From Bin87 sp034420475 (lineage in GTDB: Bacteria; Chloroflexota; Dehalococcoidia; Lucifugimonadales; UBA3495): a stretch of 64,000 bases of DNA. Made by a program: the position numbers and the translations under genes. The stretch lies in assembly GCA_034420475.1 (NCBI GenBank), contig DAOULH010000010.1, forward strand, positions 62,001 through 126,000, in the 5' to 3' direction. Of the stretch, positions 57,317-64,000 are shown one piece after another (position 1 is the stretch's first letter; every line of letters begins with the position of its first letter). Under the pieces are notes generated by a model. It made no database searches. It was given only the letters and a program-made list of their open reading frames with translations, and was not told the origin of the DNA.

Positions 57317-57589
57317 ATGACTGCGCCAAACATCAAAGCCACTTACTTGTTGGATGAAGAATCGGCCCGTGCGCTGGCAACGTTGGCTCATCATTGGAAT
57401 ATGACGGAGTCCGAGGCGTTGCGGCGCGCATTGCTGCAGGCGGCTTCCGGTTACGGCCCTGTTCTTTCCCCCGAAGAACGGCTGGCGGCCCTGGACCGGC
57501 TTCGCGCGTCGTTGGCTGAGCGCGGTGTTGACTTCGATGCTTGGGCGCGCGAGGCGTGGGAGATACGACACGGCATTGATCCTGAATGA
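57317..57589 (+). CDS. Ribbon-helix-helix antitoxin (VapB-like)
   Basis: A 90-residue antitoxin. The N-terminal RHH segment is IKATYLLDEESARALATLAH, then HWNMTESEALRRALLQAAS; the C-terminal acidic region (FDAWAREAWEIRHGIDPE) would wrap the toxin. The ATG at 57317 is favoured by the promoter, which ends six bases before it. The stop overlaps the toxin start (ATGA), a standard toxin-antitoxin arrangement. It should bind its own promoter, which lies over the start. Confidence 0.82.
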   Translation: MTAPNIKATYLLDEESARALATLAHHWNMTESEALRRALLQAASGYGPVLSPEERLAALDRLRASLAERGVDFDAWAREAWEIRHGIDPE

Positions 57590-57957
57590 TTCATCTTGAC
57601 ACTAGCTTTCTAATCCCGGCGGTAAGACTGAATACCCCCGAGAGCCGGCGGCTAGACGTCTGGGTTGGCGACGGTGAAACCATCGTCATCAGCGCGGTGG
57701 CTTGGGCAGAATTTCTTTGCGGGCCATTGTCACGAAGCGACTTGAACGCGGCTCTTCAGATAGTTGAGCTGTACTTGGAGTTCACTGCGGAGCACGCAGT
57801 TATTGCGGCTCGCCTGTTCAACGCAACCGGCAGACGGCGTCGGATAATGGTGGACTGCATGATTGCGGCCGTTGCCATGGCAGAAGGCGCGCCGTTAGCG
57901 ACCGCAAATTCCGGTGATTTTGGCAGGTTCACCGAACACGGTCTGCTGCTGGCGTAA
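57586..57957 (+). CDS. PIN-domain toxin (VapC-like ribonuclease)
   Basis: A 123-residue PIN domain. Acidic residues of the Mg site: Asp5 in HLDTSFLIP, Glu in VAWAEFLCG, Asp in RIMVDCMIAAVA, and the last Asp in TANSGDFGRF. VapC toxins cleave tRNA or rRNA when released from VapB. It is coupled to the antitoxin by a four-base overlap. All active-site acids are present, so it is probably functional. Confidence 0.88.
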   Translation: MIHLDTSFLIPAVRLNTPESRRLDVWVGDGETIVISAVAWAEFLCGPLSRSDLNAALQIVELYLEFTAEHAVIAARLFNATGRRRRIMVDCMIAAVAMAEGAPLATANSGDFGRFTEHGLLLA

Positions 57958-57980
57958 TCCATCCAACAAATGCGGAATGG

Positions 57981-58009
57981 TTGACGACGGGATCCGTATG
58001 CCGTATGCT
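57981..58009 (+). promoter_or_regulatory. Promoter of the large RHH gene
   Basis: TTGACG (57981-57986), a 17-bp spacer and TATGCT (58004-58009). The left arm of the 18-bp palindrome lies over the spacer and -10. Confidence 0.6.
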
Positions 58010-58034
58010 TAATAGCAGCATACGGCATACGGAT
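57992..58034. promoter_or_regulatory. 18-bp perfect palindrome, candidate RHH operator
   Basis: Left arm ATCCGTATGCCGTATGCT (57992-58009), a seven-base loop, and the exact complement (58017-58034). Each arm contains CCGTATG twice, giving four equal half-sites, as ribbon-helix-helix repressors prefer. It covers the -10 and start site and ends 15 bp before the RHH gene, fitting autorepression. Confidence 0.75.
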
Positions 58035-58049
58035 TTTATGGAGGCCATC

Positions 58050-58823
58050 ATGGTGCGCATTGGCGTCAACATCCCGAACGAACTGATGCGGCGGTTGGAA
58101 CCGCTGAAGCCGGAACTGAACATATCGCAGGTTTGCCGTGACGCTCTGGAAACCAAAGTGGCGAAATACGAGCGAATGATGGCTGAGCTAAATGACGGCG
58201 AAACGATCACGGCGGTCGATGGGGTTTGGGAACGGGAAAAGGAGTTCCTCGCTGCCATTGATTTCGATTGGGAGATGCTTGGCTATGAGGATGCCGAGGC
58301 CTGGACGAAAGCGGCAAGCTGGAACGATTGGGATGACTTGCTGGAGCGGCTTGAAGCCGACAAGAAACTGAATTGGCCTGAATGGGATATGGTCCCTCCG
58401 TATATTGACGGGGTGAAATCCTACCATCATCGGGAACTCGAACTAAGCAAGAGAATCAGGTCAGCGAGGCAACAAAACCGCTATTTCGACCGCTGGCTCA
58501 GTAGGAAACAAGGACGCATAGACTACAAAGCGATCGAGCGAGAGTACATGACCGCTTGGTTGAAGTATGCCAAGGCAGTGTGGGAACTGATCCAGCAGCG
58601 GGAACTCGAACACCTTGACCGGCAGTTGGCCCAACGCGCCGCGCCGCCTGAACCCGAGATCCCGGAGCATCTGTTTGACGATGCCCAGTCCCCAGAGGAG
58701 CAGCCCTTTCAAGCCGTTCCCCATCATGCCGGCTATGCGCTCGGCGTTGACCCGCTGAAGCTCAATCACCTCAGCGGCGATCTTGACGTGGCGGAGTTTC
58801 TGGCTAAGCGGGAAAGGCTGTAA
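58050..58823 (+). CDS. Large ribbon-helix-helix protein, antitoxin-like N-terminus
   Basis: A 257-residue protein. Residues 1-45 form an RHH DNA-binding segment (MVRIGVNIPNELMRRLEPLK, NISQVCRDALETKVAKYERM). The rest is long, hydrophilic and Trp-rich (AWTKAASWNDWDDLLERL, YMTAWLKYAKAVWELIQQ) with a final helix; no known domain was recognised. It is much larger than usual 70-90-residue antitoxins. The ATG at 58050 follows a GGAGG. It sits behind the 18-bp palindrome, and its stop overlaps the start of a PIN remnant (TAATG), so it was probably a toxin-antitoxin partner. Confidence 0.75.
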   Translation: MVRIGVNIPNELMRRLEPLKPELNISQVCRDALETKVAKYERMMAELNDGETITAVDGVWEREKEFLAAIDFDWEMLGYEDAEAWTKAASWNDWDDLLERLEADKKLNWPEWDMVPPYIDGVKSYHHRELELSKRIRSARQQNRYFDRWLSRKQGRIDYKAIEREYMTAWLKYAKAVWELIQQRELEHLDRQLAQRAAPPEPEIPEHLFDDAQSPEEQPFQAVPHHAGYALGVDPLKLNHLSGDLDVAEFLAKRERL

Positions 58824-58936
58824 TGATTGTGCCGGACGTCGATTTCCTGGTGTATGCGTACAACGACGGCGATCACCAACGCCACACCGATTTTGCCCGG
58901 TTTCCCGGCCTGCGTTGGCGTAACCCATTGACATGA
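58823..58936 (+). pseudogene. Internally deleted PIN toxin (VapC remnant)
   Basis: A 37-codon frame. It begins like a VapC, MIVPDVDFLVYAYNDGDHQR, holding the first metal-binding Asp, and then jumps to TDFARFPGLRWRNPLT, which is the usual C-terminal end of this VapC subfamily. About 90 central residues carrying the other acidic residues are missing, without a frame change. It starts inside the stop of the RHH gene. It must be inactive as a nuclease. Confidence 0.7.
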
Positions 58937-58958
58937 TTGGATCTGCTCGCGTTGAGTC

Positions 58959-60518
58959 TTACCGGCTGCGCAGCGCGCGGCCCGGCCGGACCCCGGTGTG
59001 CTGGCCGTTATCAATCACTAGCCTCCCGTTGACGGCCACGTAGTCGATGCCGACGGGAAATTGCAGCGGGTCGTCGAAGGTGGCGGGAGTGTCCACACCG
59101 GACGGGTCAAGCAGGACGAGGTCGGCCTTGGCGCCGTTGCGGATGACGCCGCGGTCGGAAAGGCCCAGGCGTCGGGCCGGGGCGCCGGTCATTTTGCGGA
59201 TGGCCTCTTCAAGAGAGAACAAACCCTCGCCGCGAACAAACTGGGCGAGGACGTAGGGGTAGGTCCCGTAGGTGCGCGGATTGGGACGGCCGCCGGTGAG
59301 GATGGCGTCGGTGCCGATCATCTGGGCCGGGTGGGAGGCGATTTCCCGGATGTTTTCCAGGTTGCCGGTGCGGGCGACGAAGGCCACCTGGAGGTCCTCT
59401 TCCAGCAGCAGGTCGCAGACGGCGTCTACCATGCGCCCGCCCCGGTAGGCGGCCAGATCTTCCAGGGATCGCCCTTCCCATTCCTTGTTCTTGTCCGAGG
59501 CGATGTGGGCGAAAATGTAGTTGTCGAGGGTCTGGCCGCCCCACTGGGGCTCGACGGCTCGAACCATCAGGTCGCGCACGTTGGGGTCGGCAAGCCGCGT
59601 CATCAGCGCCTGAGGGCCGCCGGCGTGGACCCAGTAAGGCAGGAGCGAGTGGAGGATGGTGCTGGCGGCCGGATAGGGGTATTGATCGTAGGTGACGTCC
59701 TGGCCGCGGTTGTGGGCGTCGTCAACCAGGGCGGTCATCTGCGCGCCGAGGCCGGCAACCGGACTGTGGTAGTGGGAGATGTGGACGGGCGCGCCGGAAC
59801 GCCGGCCCACTTCCAAGGCTTCACGGAAGGGATCGAGCAGCCGGTCGCCCAGGGTGTAACGGGAGTGAGTGCAGTAGAAACCGCCTTCTTCCGCAACCAC
59901 GGCGGCGATGGCGGCGAGTTCGTTGGTATCGCTGTAAGCGCCGGGCGCGTAGGTGAGTCCTGTGGTGAATCCGAACGCGCCGTCGCGCATTCCCTGGCGG
60001 GTGAGGTCGCGCATGGCGTTCAGTTCGGCATCGGTGGGCAGGCGGGAAGACCAGCCCATGGCGGCGACGCGGATGGCAGCGTGAGGCACGAAGTGGAACA
60101 CATTGCAGGTGACGTTGCCATCGAAGAGGGCGAGAAAGTCCGCGACGCTGCTCCAACGGACGTCGGGGGGAGCGCCGTTGACCGCCGCCAGGTAAACAAG
60201 GAGTTGCTCCAGAGCGCGCGGAGTGGTGGGCGCATAGGACAGGCCGTCCATGCCCAGGGCCTCGGTGGTCACGCCCTGGCGGATCTTGGGCTGGTGGTCG
60301 GGGTCGGTGAGCAGCTTCAGGTCGGAATGGGAGTGCATGTCGATGAAGCCGGGGCAAATCACGTAGCCGCTGGCGTCGATGGTGCGGCCGGTGTCCACCG
60401 CCGACGTATCGCCGGTGATGACCTGGATCGTGTCGCCGGTGACGGCAACGCTGGCGCGATAGCCGGGGGATCCGGTGCCGTCGATCACCGTGCCGTTGGT
60501 GAATAGCAAATCAACCAT
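58959..60518 (-). CDS. N-acyl-D-amino-acid deacylase family amidohydrolase
   Basis: A 519-residue amidohydrolase-superfamily enzyme of the D-aminoacylase group. It opens with MVDLLFTNGTVIDGTGSPGY; metal-binding HSHSD appears in CPGFIDMHSHSDLKLL; further markers are EALGMDGLSYAP, then THSRYT, HISHYHSP and the late GTDAILTGGRPNPRTYGTYP. It hydrolyses N-acyl-D-amino acids or similar cyclic amides. The ATG at 60518 is preceded by GGGAGCGG. It stands alone on the minus strand, divergent from sufT. Confidence 0.93.
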   Translation of the reverse strand: MVDLLFTNGTVIDGTGSPGYRASVAVTGDTIQVITGDTSAVDTGRTIDASGYVICPGFIDMHSHSDLKLLTDPDHQPKIRQGVTTEALGMDGLSYAPTTPRALEQLLVYLAAVNGAPPDVRWSSVADFLALFDGNVTCNVFHFVPHAAIRVAAMGWSSRLPTDAELNAMRDLTRQGMRDGAFGFTTGLTYAPGAYSDTNELAAIAAVVAEEGGFYCTHSRYTLGDRLLDPFREALEVGRRSGAPVHISHYHSPVAGLGAQMTALVDDAHNRGQDVTYDQYPYPAASTILHSLLPYWVHAGGPQALMTRLADPNVRDLMVRAVEPQWGGQTLDNYIFAHIASDKNKEWEGRSLEDLAAYRGGRMVDAVCDLLLEEDLQVAFVARTGNLENIREIASHPAQMIGTDAILTGGRPNPRTYGTYPYVLAQFVRGEGLFSLEEAIRKMTGAPARRLGLSDRGVIRNGAKADLVLLDPSGVDTPATFDDPLQFPVGIDYVAVNGRLVIDNGQHTGVRPGRALRSR

Positions 60519-60705
60519 ATTTCCGCTCCCTACGGGCTGGCGTCGTGCCCGGGCCGGCGTCGCGTCCGGGCCGACGGCGGCGGTGGTGTTACGCGTTGTC
60601 GCGCATGATACACCGGGGGATGCGTCAGCCGGCGGGCCCGGAACGCATCTGGAACCGATTTGGGCTATAATGGCGGGAAGATACTTACCTGGAAGGAGAA
60701 TAGCC

Positions 60706-61014
60706 ATGCCGGCAACCGTGAATCGCGATGAAGTTTACGAAGCGCTCCGCACGGTGTACGACCCGGAAATTCCGGTGAACGTGGTGGACTTGGGCCTGAT
60801 CTACGACGTGCAGGTCAGTGACGCCAACGATGTTTTCGTGCAGATGACGCTGACGTTCCCCGGCTGCGGCATGGGCCCGCACATCGCCCAGCAAGCCGAG
60901 TGGGCGGTGCAGGACGTGGAAGGGGTTGAAGAGGTCAACATCGAGTTGACGTTCGATCCGCCGTGGTCGCCCGACCTGATCAGCGAGGAAGCCCGCAACA
61001 TGCTGGGCATCTAG
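60706..61014 (+). CDS. SufT/MIP18-family iron-sulfur assembly protein
   Basis: A 102-residue DUF59 protein: VYEALRTVYDPEIPVNVVDLGLIYDV, then VFVQMTLTFPGCGMGPHIAQ with the conserved Cys, and ELTFDPPWSPDLISEEARNMLGI. The family assists maturation of Fe-S proteins. The ATG at 60706 has AAGGAGAA upstream; TATAAT at 60666-60671 is a likely -10. The Mrp-type ATPase follows 48 bp downstream, a recurrent pairing (DUF59 is fused to Mrp in many bacteria). Confidence 0.93.
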   Translation: MPATVNRDEVYEALRTVYDPEIPVNVVDLGLIYDVQVSDANDVFVQMTLTFPGCGMGPHIAQQAEWAVQDVEGVEEVNIELTFDPPWSPDLISEEARNMLGI

Positions 61015-61062
61015 TCGGATTGGCACGCCCAGGATCACCCGGATACGGAGAACAGCCCTACG

Positions 61063-61884
61063 ATGGCAACGCCACAGCAGCCCAACGCCCAGCAGAACGC
61101 CCGCCTGGAACAGATCCGGAGGCAATGGGAGCAAAAGCGCCAGATCACGGATCGCCTGGCCTCGGTCCGAACGAAGATCGGCGTGTACAGCGGTAAGGGC
61201 GGCGTGGGCAAGACCACGGTGGCCTGCAACCTGGCGACGATCCTGGCCAAGCAGGGCGAGCGCGTGGGGCTGCTGGACGTCGACATCGACTGTCCCAACG
61301 TCACCCGGGTGATGGGCATCACGGACAAACCGGACTACCGCGACGGGCAGATCAGCCCGGCGGAAGGTCACGGAGTCAAAGTGGTGTCGATGGCGTTCTT
61401 CCAGGAGAACGAGGACGAGGCGATCATCTGGCGCGGCCCGATGATTCACAACGCCATCAACCAGTTTCTCCAGGCGACTGATTGGGGGGAGTTGGACTAC
61501 CTGATCGTCGACCTGCCGCCGGGCACTTCGGACTCGCCGTTGACCGTGATGCAGACGCTGCCCATGGACGGGTTCGTGGTGGTGAGCACACCGCAGGACC
61601 TGGCGATCATTGACGCCAAGCGGTGCATCAACATGATCCGCAAGCTGAACCTGAACGTGGTTGGGATCGTGGAGAACTACGCGGGCGACATTTTTGGTGA
61701 AGGCGCGGGCCGGCAGCTGGCCGAAGACATCGACGCGCCGTTCCTGGGCAGCATGTCCCTTAACTCGTCATACCGGGACACCAGCCGGCCGACGGTCCTG
61801 GTGGACGAAACGGTCAGCGGCGAATACGCCTCCGTGGCTGACGAGTTGCGCCAGAGCCTCAAGGCCCACGGGCGCGAGGCGTAA
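61063..61884 (+). CDS. Mrp/NBP35-type P-loop ATPase without the CxxC motif
   Basis: A 273-residue deviant-Walker ATPase of the ApbC/Mrp iron-sulfur carrier family. Walker A is YSGKGGVGKTT (Lys50); then VDIDCPNVTRVMGI, DYLIVDLPPGTSDSPLTV and STPQDLAIIDAKRCINMI. In most members GxVENM is followed by CPxCG, which binds the bridging cluster. Here the sequence runs GIVENYAGDIFGEGAG with the cysteines absent. The protein may thus not hold a cluster in the usual way. It is downstream of sufT. Confidence 0.92.
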   Translation: MATPQQPNAQQNARLEQIRRQWEQKRQITDRLASVRTKIGVYSGKGGVGKTTVACNLATILAKQGERVGLLDVDIDCPNVTRVMGITDKPDYRDGQISPAEGHGVKVVSMAFFQENEDEAIIWRGPMIHNAINQFLQATDWGELDYLIVDLPPGTSDSPLTVMQTLPMDGFVVVSTPQDLAIIDAKRCINMIRKLNLNVVGIVENYAGDIFGEGAGRQLAEDIDAPFLGSMSLNSSYRDTSRPTVLVDETVSGEYASVADELRQSLKAHGREA

Positions 61885-61897
61885 CGGGCAATAACGG

Positions 61898-63745
61898 CTA
61901 GGAAGCCTGACGCTCGTCGATCCCTTCTTCCAGCGCCGGCAGGGAACCGAACGCCGGCGCGAGTAATTCCATCGGCGTCGGCGCGTCGACGGCGTGCATT
62001 CTGAGGAGCGCTTCGACTTCCTGCTGGATGGCTTCCTGGGCGAAGGGGTTCAGTTCGCCCATCTGGCGGAACTTCCGGTACCGTTGCTTGACCAGCTTGC
62101 TGGTGGAAACGCGGCTGGCTTCGGCCAGGTATTTGTAGATGGAATGTTCCAGCCCTTCCACCGCCTGGCGCGGGTCAAGGTGGGCGCCGCCAGTGGGTTC
62201 GGGTACGACCTGATCTATGATGCCAAGTTCCTGGCAATCGCGGGCCGTGAGCATCAGCGCCTCAGCCGACTCGCGAGTGAGATAGCGCTCGCGCCGGGGC
62301 CCGCCGACCGCGTGGTGCAGCGAGATCGGCGAGTAGATTGCGTACTGCTGCATCAGGATGCGGTCGGAAAGGCTCAACGCCAGGGCCGCTTCGTTGCCGG
62401 CCTCGCCAATGATTACGGACACGACCGGGGTTTCCGCTTCCAGCATCATTGACAGGCTGCGGGCTATGGCATTGCCCACACCGTGTTCTTCGGATTCGAG
62501 CCGGGGATCAGCGCCCTGGGAATCGATGAGGGTGACCAGGGGCAGGTTGAACCTGGTAGCGAGGCCGATGATGCGTTGCGCTTTGCGCAGCCCGTCCGGG
62601 TGGACGTGGTACCGGCTGCGGTCGGTATCGTGGGAGTGGATTCGCTGCTGTCCGATGACGGCGACGGGATGCCCGCGGAGCAGGCCGACGCCGCCCACCA
62701 CGGTGCGGTCGTCGCTGCTCACCCGGTCGCCGCAGATCTCGAAGAAATCGTCGAGGATGTGGCGCATGTAATAAAGGGCATCTGGCCGCTCGTCGTGGGT
62801 GGCGGCTTCCACCGATTCCCAGGTCTCGGTGTCCTCGGCGGCCGGGACCGGCAGGCGGGAGACGGCGCGGCGGCCCAGGCGAATCAGTTCAGGTTCGACA
62901 AGCAGGGTAAGCAATTGGCTGATCCGCGATTGCAGCTGCTCGCGGTCGACCACGTTGTCCAGAAGGCCCCGGCGAAGGTGGTATTCGGCCGTGTGCACGT
63001 CCGGGGGGACCTGTCGTTCGGTGGCTTCAATCATGGCGCGGATGGGGGAAAGCCCCACGACCGATCCGGGTTCCGCGATGATGACGTCGGCGAGGTTTGA
63101 GAAGCTGCCGTAGGCCTGGCCGGTGGAAGGATTGGCCAGCACGGCGATAAACGGCATGGACGCTTCCCGGAGCTTGTTCGCGGCGGTGACCGTCTTGGCC
63201 ATCTGCATCAGCGACAGGACGCCCTCCTGGGTACGCGCGCCCCCGCCGGTCACCAACGCAACGACGGGGAGGTCACGGCGGGCGGCGTGTTCAAAAGCCA
63301 GGGCGACCTTTTCGCCGACCACGCTGCTCATGCTGCCGCCCATGAAACCGTAGTCCAGCACGACGAGCATCACGTTTCGGCCGTCGATTTTGCAGGTTCC
63401 GGTGACCGCGGCCTCAGTCAGGCCGGTGCGGTCCTGGCTCTGCGTGAGCTGATCGGCGTAGGAGGTGCGGTTGGAGAACGCCAGCGGCGCGACGGAGCGC
63501 ACGTAGCGGTTGTGCTCGCGAAAGGTGCGACGATCCGCCAGCAGCTCGATGCGTTCACGGGCCGACAGCGTGTAATGGAAACGGCAGAACGGGCAGACCC
63601 GGTAATCGAGGTAGGCTTTGGAATCGCTGATCGGTTCGTGGCAGTACAGGCAGTGGTCGTGCACTGCGGACAAGTACATCTCCTCCAGCTCGTCCCCGTC
63701 GCTGAAGAGGTGCACCAGGAAATTGGTCAGGTTGCGGACCGGCAC
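61898..63745 (-). CDS. accDA: Acetyl-CoA carboxylase carboxyltransferase, fused AccD-AccA
   Basis: A 615-residue fusion of the beta and alpha carboxyltransferase subunits that form malonyl-CoA for fatty-acid synthesis. The N-terminal zinc ribbon has Cys32, Cys35, Cys51 and Cys54. The AccD crotonase-like core (about 90-300) includes VVALVTGGGARTQEGVLSLM; the AccA half (about 320-590) includes LVTLIDSQGADPRLESEEHG, then VISVIIGEAGNEAALALSLS-like VVSVIIGEAGNEAALALSLS. The start is GTG at 63745 with AAAGGAGGGG upstream. The biotin carboxylase and carrier subunits are not in the window. Confidence 0.95.
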   Translation of the reverse strand: MPVRNLTNFLVHLFSDGDELEEMYLSAVHDHCLYCHEPISDSKAYLDYRVCPFCRFHYTLSARERIELLADRRTFREHNRYVRSVAPLAFSNRTSYADQLTQSQDRTGLTEAAVTGTCKIDGRNVMLVVLDYGFMGGSMSSVVGEKVALAFEHAARRDLPVVALVTGGGARTQEGVLSLMQMAKTVTAANKLREASMPFIAVLANPSTGQAYGSFSNLADVIIAEPGSVVGLSPIRAMIEATERQVPPDVHTAEYHLRRGLLDNVVDREQLQSRISQLLTLLVEPELIRLGRRAVSRLPVPAAEDTETWESVEAATHDERPDALYYMRHILDDFFEICGDRVSSDDRTVVGGVGLLRGHPVAVIGQQRIHSHDTDRSRYHVHPDGLRKAQRIIGLATRFNLPLVTLIDSQGADPRLESEEHGVGNAIARSLSMMLEAETPVVSVIIGEAGNEAALALSLSDRILMQQYAIYSPISLHHAVGGPRRERYLTRESAEALMLTARDCQELGIIDQVVPEPTGGAHLDPRQAVEGLEHSIYKYLAEASRVSTSKLVKQRYRKFRQMGELNPFAQEAIQQEVEALLRMHAVDAPTPMELLAPAFGSLPALEEGIDERQAS

Positions 63746-64000
63746 CTAAACCCCTCCTTTAGTCAGTTGCCGAAAAAAGCCGGTGGCCGTGTTCAGGCGA
63801 ATCCAGTCGGCTTTTGCAGGTCCCCAGGGCCGTTTCAGTCATATCTCTATTTTACACAATAGCAATTTCGTCGAAACCCGGAACGCAGGATCAAATCCAG
63901 AGAGATCATGCACTGCGAACGCAGACCCACGCCCCAGCAGCCGCGGTCTCCTCGTCAAACCCGAGGCCGATGCCAGCTTGCCTATGCGCATCAGGAGGAA
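63746..64000. other. Window-end intergenic region upstream of accDA
   Basis: 255 bp. It holds the accDA ribosome-binding site and an AT-rich patch (63843-63872) that may contain its promoter; no convincing -35/-10 pair was found. A plus-strand frame open from 63909 to the edge has no recognisable similarity. AGGAGGAA at the extreme right end could be the ribosome-binding site of a gene beyond the window. Confidence 0.4.

Noticed and set aside
57282..58936. A phage-defence island around the toxin-antitoxin loci
   Set aside because: Apart from the TA pair and the RHH/PIN remnant, neighbours are metabolic genes. No restriction, CBASS, retron or similar effector was recognised.
63909..64000. Plus-strand frame open to the window edge
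   Set aside because: Only about 30 codons, with no recognisable motif or promoter; too little evidence for a gene.

Overview
The window is GC-rich, densely coded bacterial DNA. It lacks phage modules, CRISPR arrays, recognisable tRNA or rRNA genes and any transposase. The gene mix suggests a free-living heterotroph: family I and family III CoA-transferases, crotonases, an acyl-CoA ligase, paired acyl-CoA dehydrogenases, an N-acyl-D-amino-acid deacylase, a fused AccD-AccA carboxyltransferase, small RHH/PIN and HicAB toxin-antitoxin pairs, and dispersed short inverted elements. This profile fits Chloroflexota of the Dehalococcoidia/SAR202 type. That assignment is inference from gene content; no rRNA is present to test it.

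Layout, part 1 (1-21.3 kb). The window opens with the C-terminal part of a GMC oxidoreductase. A minus-strand block follows: SMP-30-type lactonase, GH15 glucosidase, DM13 protein, SirB1-type protein, zinc ribbon and an SDR. Next come a 4-TM protein with a small molybdopterin-domain protein, a histidine kinase/response regulator pair, fmdB-groES-groEL, an MFS transporter, a RidA homologue and HicAB. The thiamine operon thiG-thiE-thiS lies on the minus strand behind a clear TPP riboswitch. It is followed by family I CoA-transferase genes (subunit A, an unusual B-like/A fusion, subunit B) and a small retropepsin-like protein.

Part 2 (21.3-41.2 kb). Two crotonases flank a PHP-domain protein. An acyl-CoA synthetase, a ketopantoate reductase and a peptide-type ABC importer (binding protein plus two permeases, no ATPases) follow. 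The importer sits behind a good sigma70-type promoter and a CRP/FNR-type palindrome. Then come a small dimeric-barrel protein, a TPR protein, a TPP-dependent enzyme, a Uma2-type nuclease, two tandem CaiB/BaiF CoA-transferases, two tiny overlapping membrane genes, leuC-leuD and a CPA2 antiporter with CBS domains.

Part 3 (41.2-64 kb). An M1 aminopeptidase is followed by two decayed small ORFs, an ADP-ribosylglycohydrolase and a coiled-coil nuclease-like protein. Methionine synthase is split between two overlapping genes. After an SDR comes a Ppx/GppA homologue translationally coupled to one thymidylate-kinase-like P-loop protein and followed by a second one with an altered Walker A. A small DUF protein and a second retropepsin-like protein follow, then two acyl-CoA dehydrogenases, a VapBC pair with an apparently leaderless promoter, and a large RHH protein under an 18-bp perfect operator-like palindrome followed by an internally deleted PIN toxin. 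The window closes with an N-acyl-D-amino-acid deacylase, a SufT/Mrp pair and accDA.

Points most worth attention: a TA-flanked MITE-like family (three copies plus solo arms), the Ppx-Tmk-Tmk cluster with a Lys-to-Arg Walker A, CoA-transferase pairs in which one partner has lost its catalytic residue, the split MetH, and the toxin-antitoxin regulatory DNA at 57.3-58.9 kb.
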